From Plasmodium coatneyi (taxonomy: Eukaryota; Apicomplexa; Aconoidasida; Haemosporida; Plasmodiidae): a stretch of DNA of 64,000 nt. The stretch is taken from NCBI RefSeq assembly GCF_001680005.1, contig NC_033566.1:1-64000 (forward strand), in the 5' to 3' direction. Shown piece by piece: positions 10,629-21,728 of the stretch (positions within the stretch are counted from its first letter, which is position 1; each line of letters begins with the position of its first letter). The position numbers and the translations under genes are program-made. The notes under the pieces are model-generated. The model saw only the letters and a program-made list of their open reading frames with translations. It was not told the DNA's origin and ran no database searches.

Positions 10629-12200
10629 GATTTATGTGTGTACATATTCTTCTGTATATAATAATTCTATACTAAAGTGAAATACACATATATTCATGAA
10701 GAATTACTTATATGTGTGCGGATTTTGCCCCCGCCCCCTATAATTAGTACTGTTCCCGTGTTCACATGGAACTTTAACTACCCCCCTTATAATACACATA
10801 CTGTTCCATTCTGAAATGGAAGGCCACATACAAATTTCACATGTACGGGAATTAGTACATACATATATATAACATGGAGGCAAGGGAAAAAAAACAAACA
10901 TACTGTAAAAATAGAATAAAAAGGTAAAGCGCCAAGATCTAAGTGCCTGTGTATTCTTACTATACCTTCCCTTTATTTATTATATTATATTATGGAATGG
11001 TAGGTGATTATTAGTAACATTATATTATTATTATTATTACTATTATGTATATTTCATATTTCCATTATTGTGTATACGGAAGAATATAATTTCTTCCTAA
11101 GCAGAAATTTCAGCATGCACTACTAATGAATGTTTTATTGATATTGGAGTAGGTTATTAAAAAATATATTTGTTAACGTGAACAGTATACAGTTTATACG
11201 TACGAGGTGTTCCTTTCCTTTCTCTCTTCTGCTCCTCTCACATGTACACTTTCATCTATATTTAATAAGGAAAGTACATTTATAAAATAAATAAAGAAAG
11301 GATACAGTACAAATATTTGAGTTAATTATGAGAAGAGAAATGTGCACTTCTATATATGGCCCAGGGAGGTTCATTGCAGCTCCGTAATCCTTCTTCTATA
11401 CATATAATATTTCAGCATATATATATAAATAATTATGCACATATCGCAATTGCTCATTTACCGCGTAATTGTTGTTATTTACCGCGTAATTGTTGTTATT
11501 TACCCCGTAATTGTTTTATTTTATTGAGAGTTATTTGTTCTTTATCGTCGTCATCATAATATATATGTTGGTGATGGTCATGATGATAAAATTTTTTAAA
11601 TTAAAAATAGAAATGAGCTCAAGTGGAGGTTCATAAACATTTAACCCTAATTTATTCTGTGTGTTTAAAGTAGGATATTTGTACATTGTCCCATACCATT
11701 CGGAAGGAAGGTAAAATGAAATGTACGATGGAACTTAAGAGACCTTTTCTACATTGCACATGTAATATTACTTATGTCATACACGACAGTATCCCCCCTA
11801 CCCCCCCTTCTTCTTTCCTAACACATAAAAGTATATTATTCAATATATATATGACACTTTTTCTATTTAGATTATTGTGATAATAAAAAAATGATGATGA
11901 TTCATTCTTTTCATCATTAATACATTTTTATGCGAAGTATAGAACACAAATATTAAAGTATACATTTTATATACAAGGTAGTTTAAGTCTCCATGATACA
12001 CATATATACATATAAAAAAAAGAGGGAAATCTACTAATTTACGTTATTGGTGGCATTTACTATGGACCAAAAAATTCTTCCTGCGCCCTCCATTCTACAA
12101 TTATTGAGTGGTCATATGCATTTAAAACTACAGGTTATTATAATTAACGGAAGGATGAAGGGAAGATTTACGGGGAATGAAAGGTAACCTTTTTTTTCAC
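10629..12200. other. KIR-4/KIR-5 intergenic region
   Basis: 5' flank of KIR-4. At 11151-11200 it holds a copy of the upstream block GGTTATTAAAAA...TTGTTAACGTGAACAGTA seen at other KIRs. At 11456-11515 there are three copies of TTACCGCGTAATTGTTGTTA (the third is CCCCG). Open frames here lack family signatures. Confidence 0.6.
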
Positions 12201-13755
12201 CTAGGGATGGTAACCTATATTATTCCTTCGTTCTCTATTATTATTTCCTCTTTGTAGCGTTCTATTGTTTGCTGCCCTCCTTCCTTTGGATGGTGATGTT
12301 GGCCTACCATTATATATAGTAGAAGTGTCTGTTGTTGAATATGTTGTCGACAGGTCCGTAGAGGTGTCCCTCGTTAATGTGTCGTCGTCATCAAAGTTAC
12401 GCCTGGTGGCAGCTGTTCTTTTATTTCTGCCCTTTCCTCCAAAATGATTGTGGAACCAATCAGGTAAAAGATTATACTAAAATAAAGGAGGTGGAGACGA
12501 TGGAGGTAGGTGGAAGTATGTGTATATAATATACGTACATATACATATGTATATGTACGTATATAAATATATATATGTAATTAGCATATATATACCCTAT
12601 ACATATGTACATCTATATATATATAATAGACAATGTGGCCCTATTCTATATATTTGTCTGTTCATATAAAAAGAAGAATGATGGTATATATTCATTCTAT
12701 TCTATCCACACACACACATACACACAACACATTTTTCTCAGTTGTTATTGCAACTGGTACCTTATATGAAAGGAATGAAGCGGCAGCAACAATTCCTGCT
12801 ATAGAAAATATGGACGAAATGGCAGTTGCAGTGGTGGTGTTTCCAAGGGTGGGTAATGGAATGCATGTTAATTCTGATAGTTTGTCCTGATCAGCACAGT
12901 ATTCTTCTTTTATTCCATTAAACCATTGACAATATGGATCATGGACACCACTCCCAACCTGGCAGTATGAACTTATATCATCGCATGCTTCAGTAATATT
13001 CTGTATATGCTGTTTATACTTTTCATCACAGGACTTTCCATTACTATTTAAGTGACCTCTGAGAGTGTCCCAATCTTTAACGTAATCATATACTGCTTTC
13101 CTATGATTGAAAATTTTTCCGTTAACAGTTCCACAGTTAACCTTACATCCTTGTTTCCCATACGCATTATTTATGTCATTGCATACCATACCCATGATGC
13201 TTACAAAGAAATCACCATCCGGCCTATCCTTCAGTTTGTCCCACAATTTTTCCCCAATCCAATAATATAAGAAATTACACCGTTCATTATTCGGTGGATC
13301 CCCCGCATCCATTTCAGATGCAGCACAGCAGCCGCGCAGAATTCCATTCTTGTAATCTTCCGTTTGGCTAAAAATTTCTAAAGTTCCTCTTATATTTCTC
13401 GTGCATTCATCTTCACATTTTTCTGTACTTCCTTTTTCGAATTCATTATAAAATAGTTTCTGTGAAGGTAATTTCTTCAGGAGGTCCGCCTGTAGGTTCA
13501 AATGAACAGAATATATATATATATACATACATATATAGTTATATATATATATAGTCATATATATATGTATATATCTATATGCACATTCCATGTGTATTCT
13601 CATCTACATGAGATGGATGATTACATATATGGATGATGCATAATGGAATGAATGATGTATACATATATGTGTGCGGATATTTATTCATTCATATTAAAAA
13701 AAGAAATAATAACCGTTCGCCCTGCTCCTCTTCCGGTTCCTGCGGTTGGCGCCAT
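12201..13755 (-). CDS. KIR: KIR-5, KIR-like variant protein
   Basis: About 348 residues. Exon 1 13714-13755 encodes 14 residues beginning MAPTAGTGRGAG (donor GTTATT, weaker than most). Exon 2 is 12761-13489 and exon 3 is 12201-12476; junctions are phase 0. Exon 2 opens ADLLKKLPSQKLFYNEF and carries the core CNFLYYWIGEKLW. There is almost no stalk, and the exon ends in the membrane segment ISSIFSIAGIVAAASFLSYK. Exon 3 opens YNLLPDWFHNHFGGKGRNK, continues with DDDDTLTRDTSTD, and ends IGYHP-TAG like KIR-4. The same frame stays open about 114 bases past the exon 2 acceptor into a TATATA intron; the acceptor ACCTACAG sets the exon start. Confidence 0.88.
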
Positions 13756-15185
13756 GGTTTACATATGTGTGTACATATTCTTCTTCTGTTGTATATATGT
13801 AATAACTTTATGTTATAAAATGTGTGCTCACTTCTATACATATATATGTACATGTAGAATGTGGATGCAAATTGTGCATGTAAAATTTTCTTTTTGTATA
13901 AGAATTTTTTTTTTCATAGAAATTTTTTTTTATATAAAATTTTTCTGTATAAAATTCTTTGTATAAAATTTCTTGTACGAACTTCCAACGGATGGTTACC
14001 ATAAACGATTACATATTATTACATACACTTCTTATTTCTTCCAATTAATGATGCACATATATTACTCAATTTTGTTAGGTGGCAATAACACTTTTATACG
14101 TATATGCAAAACTATTATTTTTTATATATAATTTTTAAGGCATAAGAAAATGTAGGAAGAGATGTAATAAAGTATCAAAATAAGGGGCAAGGAGAAGAAG
14201 GAAGGGACAGAGTGTAGAGGGTCGAATTTCTTCCCATATACATCCCGTTATGTACTCATAGATATTACTGGATTTGTTATGGACTATTGAGGGATGTTAT
14301 AATTATATATTTACTTCCCTCCATTATTATATATATATATTAGTGTGTCACCTTTTTTTTTGGATAAAGAATTTAAATATATATATATATACTACTTATT
14401 TTATGTTTTACTGTTATTAGGAAATTCCTAATATATATATTGCATAATTCATATATGTTGAGTATAACTTCTTTCCTTCCCTTCCTTGAAGGGTGTATAT
14501 TCATTAATATATATATGTATATAGTGTGGGGAGGAAAAGGAACGTGCACATATTTATAAAAAAAATATATAAAAGAGGAGAGAAAGATGTAATATGTAAA
14601 AAAAATTGTATTTAATTATATATATAAGTACCAAAAAAAAAATATATATATATGCGCACCTTCCCATAATAATACTTTTTACATTGTACATTGTATTATT
14701 TATGATGTATTAGTACTAGTACTTCTATATTTTTCCTTCCTTCCCCTGCGATGAATATATTATAAATGGGTCATTTGTATATGGAATGTGCACATTGTAC
14801 CATGTGTTGAGCAATCCACACTCCTTCTCCCCAGTTTATATTATATTTTAAAATACTTTGCCTTCATTTTTTTTTTTTTGGCCTATTAAAGATTTTGTAA
14901 AATGTTAAAAAGTGCAGGGAGGTTCATTTCAGGTTTCTCTTCTCTTATGTTCCCTTCTCTGCTAATTATGAAGGAAGTGGTGTGTGTATATGTAATGTTA
15001 TAAATACATTACCCGCCACTTAATAATAATTATAGAATATGCGGAAAGGGAAGAGGGAAAAAAAAAAAAAAAATCTCCTACCAATAATGATCCATGATAT
15101 TATATCCATGAAATCAACCATGTGATCATGCATGATCATGGATGTGCCCTTACATATACCACGTATTACAATGTGTGTTGTGTTG
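13756..15185. other. KIR-5/KIR-6 intergenic region
   Basis: AT-rich spacer with TTTTTTTATATAAAATTT repeats at 13890-13980 and TATATA tracts. At 14780-14816 there is a copy of the 'ATGGAATGTGCACATTGTAC...TTGAGC' block. Near 15120-15150 there is a palindromic ATGATC/GATCAT cluster. No gene is supported. Confidence 0.6.
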
Positions 15186-16557
15186 TTACATGTTTTGATA
15201 ACCTACATTTCGTTGATTTTGTCTTCTTCTTTGTGATGGTTGATGCAGTTGTTGAGGTTGTCTACTATTTTGTGTTCCACGTGTTCCTTCTTCTCTTGTA
15301 TACTGCACATCAAATTCTGATGCAGAATAATCTGCTGTTGAAGCTACTGTGGAATATTCGGATGTTGAATCGAACGCTGTTGATGTACCTTCTGTTAGGC
15401 CATCAAAGTTGTGACGTCTGGTGGATCTCCCTCCTCTCTTCCTTCCACCTCCAAAGAAGGTGTTGCGTATGTCGGAAAATATAGAAGTGTTCTAAAAGGG
15501 AATGGGATTGTACAATTATGTATTACATACATTCGTACGTACATATACATGTATATGCATATATACATGCATATATAGGTATATATATATATGTATGGAC
15601 ATATAAATATAGCTCTATATTTATTGTTGTAATTATATACTATTACTTTATATAGAAGGAATGCCATTGTGGGTAATGCTGCTACTCCTAGGATGGAAGA
15701 GACGATGGCAGTGGCGGGGGTGTGGGGGGTTGAGTCTGTAGGTTCCAATGCACTCAGTGTTTCACACTGTGCTTTTAACTGCTCGGGATTATTCTTATCA
15801 CTCTCCTTGAACATATCTTTGAATTTGTCACAATAAGGTGGATTACTTCCAGAATCCTGTGCACAATTTGAAAGTGCCCATTTATACGCTTTAACAGCTC
15901 CGTCTAGGTAGGTGGCATATTGTTTACAGTAAAAATCATGGGATTTTTCTATCATTCCCTGTATTGTTTCACAATTTTGGGAGTACTCATACAGTTCTTT
16001 CATTTTAGTGAAATCGTCTTTGCTCATAGTGGTGTTCCCAATTTCACACGCTTTTCCTGGGGAAATTCCCTTTAAACTGTTGTAAATTGCAGTTATAACA
16101 GTCGTAAATAAATTTTCATCTTTCAAACTCCTAAATAATAGATCCCCTAGCCAGTAATAAAAAAAATAACAAGGTTCTTCCTTCCAATCTGCGAAATCTT
16201 TCATCCTACATGCATAACACCAGGCATGTGCAATCCTACTTACATATTTCTCAGCATCAGAATTCTCTTTTAAATTACTCCCCCAAGAACTCCTTATGTT
16301 CTCATCCCAGGAATTATGACCACAGTAAGATATGTCACTATTATTGAAGCTTTGGTACGTACTATTTGAAGGTAAAGCCCTTATAAGTTGGTCCTATAAG
16401 TGTAATTAACATGGATGTATGTTCCTATGTATTCATAATTCTTGAATTCATTATATCATATATAAAAATGTATACAAGTAATATATATATATATAAGATC
16501 CCCCCTTTGGGAACACAAGAAAGAACCCACCTGCAGTCCATCGTGTCCTGGTGCCAT
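15186..16557 (-). CDS. KIR: KIR-6, KIR-like variant protein
   Basis: About 359 residues. Exon 1 16531-16557 (MAPGHDGLQ, donor GTGGGT), exon 2 15647-16393, exon 3 15186-15491, all phase 0. The coding frame is open from the exon 2 acceptor, starting DQLIRALPSNSTYQSF, well upstream of its first internal Met. The core is CYFFYYWLGDLLFRSL, close to family consensus. A short acidic stalk leads to the membrane segment AIVSSILGVAALPTMAFLLYK. The tail opens NTSIFSDIRNTFFGGGRKR, lacking the usual first Tyr. It contains a Gln-rich stretch (RQPQQLHQPSQRRRQNQRN) and ends VGYQNM. Confidence 0.92.
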
Positions 16558-18404
16558 GGTTTAGGTGGTGGTCATGGTTCCTATATGTGTATTATTTTTG
16601 TGTATAATAAAATTTATGTTAAATTTTGCGTTGTTCATAAAATTAGAAAAAAGAGAAGTATGCATATCCTTGGCTGTTCTATCATCATTAGTATATACCA
16701 AAATGTTCTCCTATTCCATGCTCGTTTCTTATTGTTCAAATGATAACATACATACACACACACATATGTATTAAATAATCATACACATATAGTTAAGTTA
16801 AAGGTAAAAACAAATATACTGGAATAACAAAATAAGGAATATGGATAAAAATTTTTTTTTTTTTTTATGCATTCCATCATTCATTTATTATACTGTTAAA
16901 TTATGCGCAGTTACTGGGAAGCAATGCATTATTATATACAACATTCAGGTTTTATGCACATAATAGTGCAATTTTTTCCCAAAGAAACATTTTGCTTGTA
17001 CTATTAATTTATGTTTTATTGTTATTAGGAGTATTCAAAATTCCTAACAAATATTGTTGAGCCTCTCTATATAGGAGAAATATATTTTTTCTTTCCTTCT
17101 TTCTCACAATATGTGCAAGTACTTATTCGTTTCCTCCCTGAGGAGCATGAATTTATAAAATGAAGGAAGGAAGTAGGATATAATACAGAAGGAATTGCGT
17201 GTTCATCGTATTACAAGAAAAAACAAAGAAGGGAGAAAAAACAGAAAGGAAGGAAGAAAAAAAGAGAAAATCTTCTTATTTTTTTTTATAAGAACACACA
17301 CTTCTCATAATGTATGCACTTTATTCCTTCCTTTCCCCGTTTATAGTACCTTAGTAATAATGTTCCTACTTTTTTCCTTTTTTTTAACTTTTTTTTTTTT
17401 AAACGTTAGAAAAAATTGGAAGGATTGGAAGGAGTAGGGAAGGATTAGAAAGGTTCAGAATGGTTCAGAAAGGTTGGGTTTTCAGTTTTTCCTGCCTTTT
17501 TCATTGGGTACCAAATTATTATATATATACATATGATCACATATATATGTATTATGGTGATTATATATATGTCATGATGGTGGTCATCATTTTTGGTGTA
17601 ATCATTTTATGCTGTTCCTTCATTCCATTTTCGATTTTCCTATTTTGTCCATAGGAATGCACAGGAATTCATAGGAATTCATAAGAATTCCAAACGGGGG
17701 GGGCTTAAGCGGAGCTTGAGGGGGGCTTGAGGCGATACACTCCTCTTTCTATTCACTACATATTATATATTATATATTATACATATAGAAAGTTTCCTAT
17801 TGGGGCTATAATATAGGGTGGATCATTGTTATTTGTACAATTCATTTATTCATGTGTGCAAATAATAATTGCGATGTTGCGACGCAACACATTTTTATTT
17901 ATGACTACAGGAAAAAGTTCTAGGCTAAATGTTCCATAAGAGAGTATGGGAACAACAACCGTATATAATCCACTTATTCTGTTGTCCTCAAAATTAGAGG
18001 GGAGTGGGGTGGTTGGTGGGGGAAAACAGTATATAGTAGTCTAGTCTGTACATAGGCTACCACATGCTACCATATGGTTCAAATTGTACATAAATATATG
18101 GGGGCACCTTATTCCCCTTCTTATCTACTTACCTAACGAAACTATTTAAAAATACTATTATGATGTTTTTTCCTTCCTATTTTTTATACAGAGATAGAAT
18201 TCCCTCAAAAGGCGGGAGTTGGATGGTGGATGACACCATGTGGGATTGGGTAATGGGGATAAGGATGGAATTTTGTTGGTTATAAAAAAGTGGAACGGGA
18301 ATGGAATGGACACATGGTTTCCCTTAAGGGGTTTCCACACCCCAAAAAAAGAAGGGGAGAGGGTGTGAATGACGTATGTTGTTACGTACCCCCCTTATAT
18401 ATGG

Positions 18405-18800
18405 GGAGGATGGGCATCCCCATATATACAGGAGGAACGTCCCATATATATGTATAGGGAACATCCCATATATATATATATGTTGGAGGATAACATCCCC
18501 ATGTAGAACACCTCATATGGGCCTTCTATGTGGGGAACCACATGTAAGAACATCCCCCATATATGTATGTGTGTGAGAGGGGAACATCCCCCATATAAGG
18601 GGGGCATCTATGTGCGGAACATCCCCCATATATATGTATGTTGGAAGGTGGGGAACATCCCATATGGGGCATCTATATCGGGAACATCCCATATATGGGG
18701 GGAAAATCCTATATAAAGGGACATCTATATGGGGAGTATATCCCCCCTATATGGGGCACCCCACATGTGGGAACATCCCATACGGTGCATGTATGTGGAG
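18405..18800. repeat. Minisatellite with GGGGAACATCCCCATATATG core
   Basis: About ten degenerate units share GGGAACATCCC(C)ATATA, spaced about 20-45 bp apart and linked by variable TATGTATGTGTG or GGGGCATCTATATG segments. The core is partly self-complementary (GGGA...TCCC and CATATATG), so single strands could form small hairpins. Its GC content stands out from the flanks. Open frames on both strands here have no protein family resemblance. Confidence 0.85.
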
Positions 18801-19779
18801 GGAACCCCTTATGATGGATGATATTCTTCCAGCATATAAAGGGGGTATTAGTCACCTCCCCGCCCCTCCTCCTCCTTAGAATTATTCTTCAACAGAATGA
18901 AAAGAAAAAAAAGAAATAAAAAAAAAAAAGAAAATGAAGAATACTTTAATATATATATGTGCAAAGAATATAATCTACACTTGGAAGGAAATAAGATGGG
19001 AAGGGAAATATATAGCTCAAAAATAGTACACAATGTACACATATATACATATATATGCATTTATACAATGTATATGTGGACATACATATATATATGAAGT
19101 TAGTGCGTGCTTCATGTGGTGCTCCTACCAAAAATTGGAAGAAAAAAAAAGAAAAAAAAAAAGAGCACAGGAAAAAAAAATAATTACTACTGTTTGCTAA
19201 TATAATCATATAAACGGAGAGAGTAAAAGTGTACTTTATAGAAGATGTTACTATGAATGAGCGTGCGCGCACATGTATTTCTTCTTTATTACACATATAT
19301 ATAATTAATCCAATTCTCTTTAAATACATGTGGTTCTTATTTATTCCACACATATATATATGTGTTCCCCCTTTCCACAAAGCAATTTGCACAATTCCTT
19401 TCTCCATATATAGAATTAATTAAGCTCTATTAATTGAGCTATTTACTTATATACACGAATCAAATGTATACCCTACGCCTGGAGGGGAAAATCCTCCATA
19501 TATATATATAAACTATACTATATATGTATATGTGCACGTGTCAACAACTTCTTAATAAGCACCATTTAAGTGAGAATGAACTATACAATAACAACATGCA
19601 TGCTAAAAATTCTTCTTCAGCTCAAAAGGAAAAAAGGAATGTACGTCCCTTCCTTCCTTTCTTCCTTCCTCATATACATAATAAATAAGTGAAGTAAATA
19701 ATAATAATATCATATATTCCACAACGAACAATCATCGTACACAATACAATCACGTATAATAAAATGTATAAAAAAGGAA

Positions 19780-19905
19780 CGTAAAAAGTAGGAACGTATA
19801 AAAAAGGAACGTATAAAAAAGGAACGTATAACGAAGGAACGTGTAATGAAGGAACGATTTAAGGAAGGAACGTATAAAGAAGGAATGTGTAAAGAAGGAA
19901 CCTGT
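19780..19905. repeat. 14-bp repeat (AAGGAACGTATAAA)
   Basis: About eight tandem, partly degenerate copies of AAGGAACGTATAAA, with variants such as AAGGAACGTGTAAT and AAGGAATGTGTAAA, lie in the 5' flank of KIR-7. Non-coding. Confidence 0.85.
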
Positions 19906-20393
19906 TTAGAGAAAAAAAGAAAAATTTTTTTTTTTTTAATTACATCTCCTCTCTCTTTCTGTTATTCTATTATTTCATTTGGGACCCTGTGTTCAGTTGT
20001 TCCAGTACATATTTCTGGCTTTAATTAAATATATGTGCATATGACGACTTAGTGCACATATGTATACTGTCGCTGTGAAAAAATTTAACAGTGTATAAAT
20101 AAAGGGGAAGAATAGTAATAGAATATGTATTCATAAGAATAAAAATAAGCGCAAAGTATTCTTACTTACCTTGTGAGTGTATGAATAAACAGTAATTTGA
20201 AGGTTAAAGTTCACTATAAGCACTGAAGAAAATATATATATACACATAAACAATGGTACACAGAGAATACAATTCATTCCTCTATTAAAAAAAGGCATAT
20301 GGATTAATATGTGTACATATAATGATCTCTGCTTTATATAATTAGGGGAATACGTACGAACATGTACATATATTTTATTAATTGTACTTGTAG

Positions 20394-21728
20394 GGTCCAC
20401 CAGCGATTAGTTTACCTTCACGTCGGGCGTATGAGAACCTTAACATGAGTTGGGTAACACACTATTCTGATAAATCTTTGGATAGTATAAGGAGCAATCT
20501 AAAAACTATATTACAGAAATATGCGAATACCTCTGAATGTTTGAATAAAATTTTGGGTGCCTGGTACTACGTGAATAAAATGATGAGAGGTGCTGGTAAT
20601 CCGTACAGTAAGGACCGCTGTCCTTTATTTTTTTATTGGATAGGAGAAGCAGTATATGAGAAACTCCAGGATATAAGTTCATTCCAGGCTGTTATGAGCG
20701 AAATATACAGGATATTGCAGTTATCCTCATTTGACAATAAGTGTACGCCTATATATAGCAACATCAAGGGACACGAATTCAAACAGAGAAAAGGAGTATT
20801 CGACTATTGCTATAACTTCAGTAGTCTGTGTGCGGAGCTAAGAGGAAGTGAATTCCAATATGTACAGGAATATTCCAGTAAATTGAAGGAGACTGATTCC
20901 GCCTATAAAACTGTGAACGCACGTTGTGCAAGGGGTTCCGAGGGAGATCCTTATTGTGGGGACTTTAATGAGAAATACGCAAAATACAGTAATGTACAAT
21001 TATCAAGAGCGACGTGTGACGCAATAAATCCAGGTTCTTCTGGTACCGGTTCTACAGGAACTTGGAACCCAGGTTCTTCCGGTTCCGGTTCTACGGGAAC
21101 CGGTTCTACAGGAACCTGGAATCCAGGTTCTTCTGGTACCGGTTCCACGGGAAACCAGAACACTGGTAGTCCAAGACCAGGCTCCACTGGACCCGGTAGT
21201 ACTGGGCACCAGTCTCCTGGCTCTTCCGGCCCAGGCAGTACCGGAACCTGGAAACCTGGATCTTCTGGTCCAGGTTCCACGGGAACTTGGAATCCAGGTT
21301 CTTCCGGAACCGGTTCTACAGGAACCTGGAATCCAGGTTCTTCCGGTACAGGTTCCACGGGAAACCAGAACACTGGTAGTCCTAGACCAGCAGGTCTTGA
21401 TGGTATCTCTGGTGGAGAAGGAAAAGGAGGGAGCGATGGTGGTGGTAGTCACAGAAAAGAAGGGGAAGGCGAACTTGGTGGAAGTGCTGTTATACCTGGT
21501 GCTGTGTCTGGTGGATTCGCCGCAATAGGATTACCTGCCTTAGCATACTTTTTTTACAAGTACAAATCACACCTCTTCCTCTTCTTCCTTAATAAACATA
21601 ACCACTCTTCTGGAGCAAGCCGAAGTAAAAGGTCCCTTAGGAGAGAATTTAATGTTTTTGAGGGCGATGACTCAACAACCGAATATTCGTCTGAATATTC
21701 CCTTCCATATACCTCATCCACCAGATAA
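20394..21728 (+). CDS. KIR: KIR-7, KIR-like protein with CD99-like segment and fused exons 2-3
   Basis: The only KIR on the plus strand. The acceptor at 20391-20393 (TTGTAG) opens exon 2 as GPPAISLPSRRAYENLN; the first internal Met is at 20445. The upstream mini-exon was not located. The ectodomain has the core CPLFFYWIGEAVYEKL. A Gly/Ser/Thr/Pro stalk of about 120 residues (21031-21390) is built from units such as NPGSSGTGSTGTW. Next comes GGEGKGGSDGGGSHRK (within 21408-21467), a near-perfect CD99 match, and then the membrane segment VSGGFAAIGLPALAYFFYK. The sequence runs straight into the tail (YKSHLFLFFLNKHN...) with no intron 2. The tail ends PYTSSTR, not the usual [VI]xYxxM. At 444 residues plus exon 1 it is the largest single-domain KIR here. 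Confidence 0.88.
   Translation, partial: GPPAISLPSRRAYENLNMSWVTHYSDKSLDSIRSNLKTILQKYANTSECLNKILGAWYYVNKMMRGAGNPYSKDRCPLFFYWIGEAVYEKLQDISSFQAVMSEIYRILQLSSFDNKCTPIYSNIKGHEFKQRKGVFDYCYNFSSLCAELRGSEFQYVQEYSSKLKETDSAYKTVNARCARGSEGDPYCGDFNEKYAKYSNVQLSRATCDAINPGSSGTGSTGTWNPGSSGSGSTGTGSTGTWNPGSSGTGSTGNQNTGSPRPGSTGPGSTGHQSPGSSGPGSTGTWKPGSSGPGSTGTWNPGSSGTGSTGTWNPGSSGTGSTGNQNTGSPRPAGLDGISGGEGKGGSDGGGSHRKEGEGELGGSAVIPGAVSGGFAAIGLPALAYFFYKYKSHLFLFFLNKHNHSSGASRSKRSLRREFNVFEGDDSTTEYSSEYSLPYTSSTR
21031..21390 (+). repeat. In-frame coding repeat of the KIR-7 stalk
   Basis: Tandem in-frame units of about 39 bp encode PGSSGTGSTGTWN and variants (GHQSPGSSGPGSTG, GNQNTGSPRP). The GNQNTGSPRP block occurs twice and flanks the middle of the array, pointing to unit duplication. 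The encoded chain is likely an extended, flexible stalk raising the ectodomain above the membrane. Confidence 0.9.

Larger units (their letters stand above)
16558..20393. other. Long intergenic region between opposed KIR genes
   Basis: 3.8 kb without a supportable gene, lying between the 5' ends of KIR-6 (minus) and KIR-7 (plus), so it must hold both promoters. Contents: GGAAGGAAGAAAAAAAG purine tracts at 17195-17290; a GAATTCATAGGAATTC short repeat at 17655-17695; AT-rich DNA; the 18.4-18.8 kb minisatellite and a 14-bp repeat at 19790-19905 (both listed separately). Open frames over the minisatellite are by-products of the repeat. Exon 1 of KIR-7 should lie near the right end but I could not fix it. 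Confidence 0.55.

Noticed and set aside
18376..18879. Overlapping open frames on both strands across the GGGGAACATCCC array
   Set aside because: The openness follows from a repeat poor in stop codons. The encoded peptides are repeat translations with no domain.
20951..21452. Two minus-strand open frames (Pro/Glu/Val and Arg/Thr/Gly rich) opposite the KIR-7 stalk
   Set aside because: Antisense reading of the 39-bp coding repeat. The plus frame has the KIR domain, membrane segment and tail.
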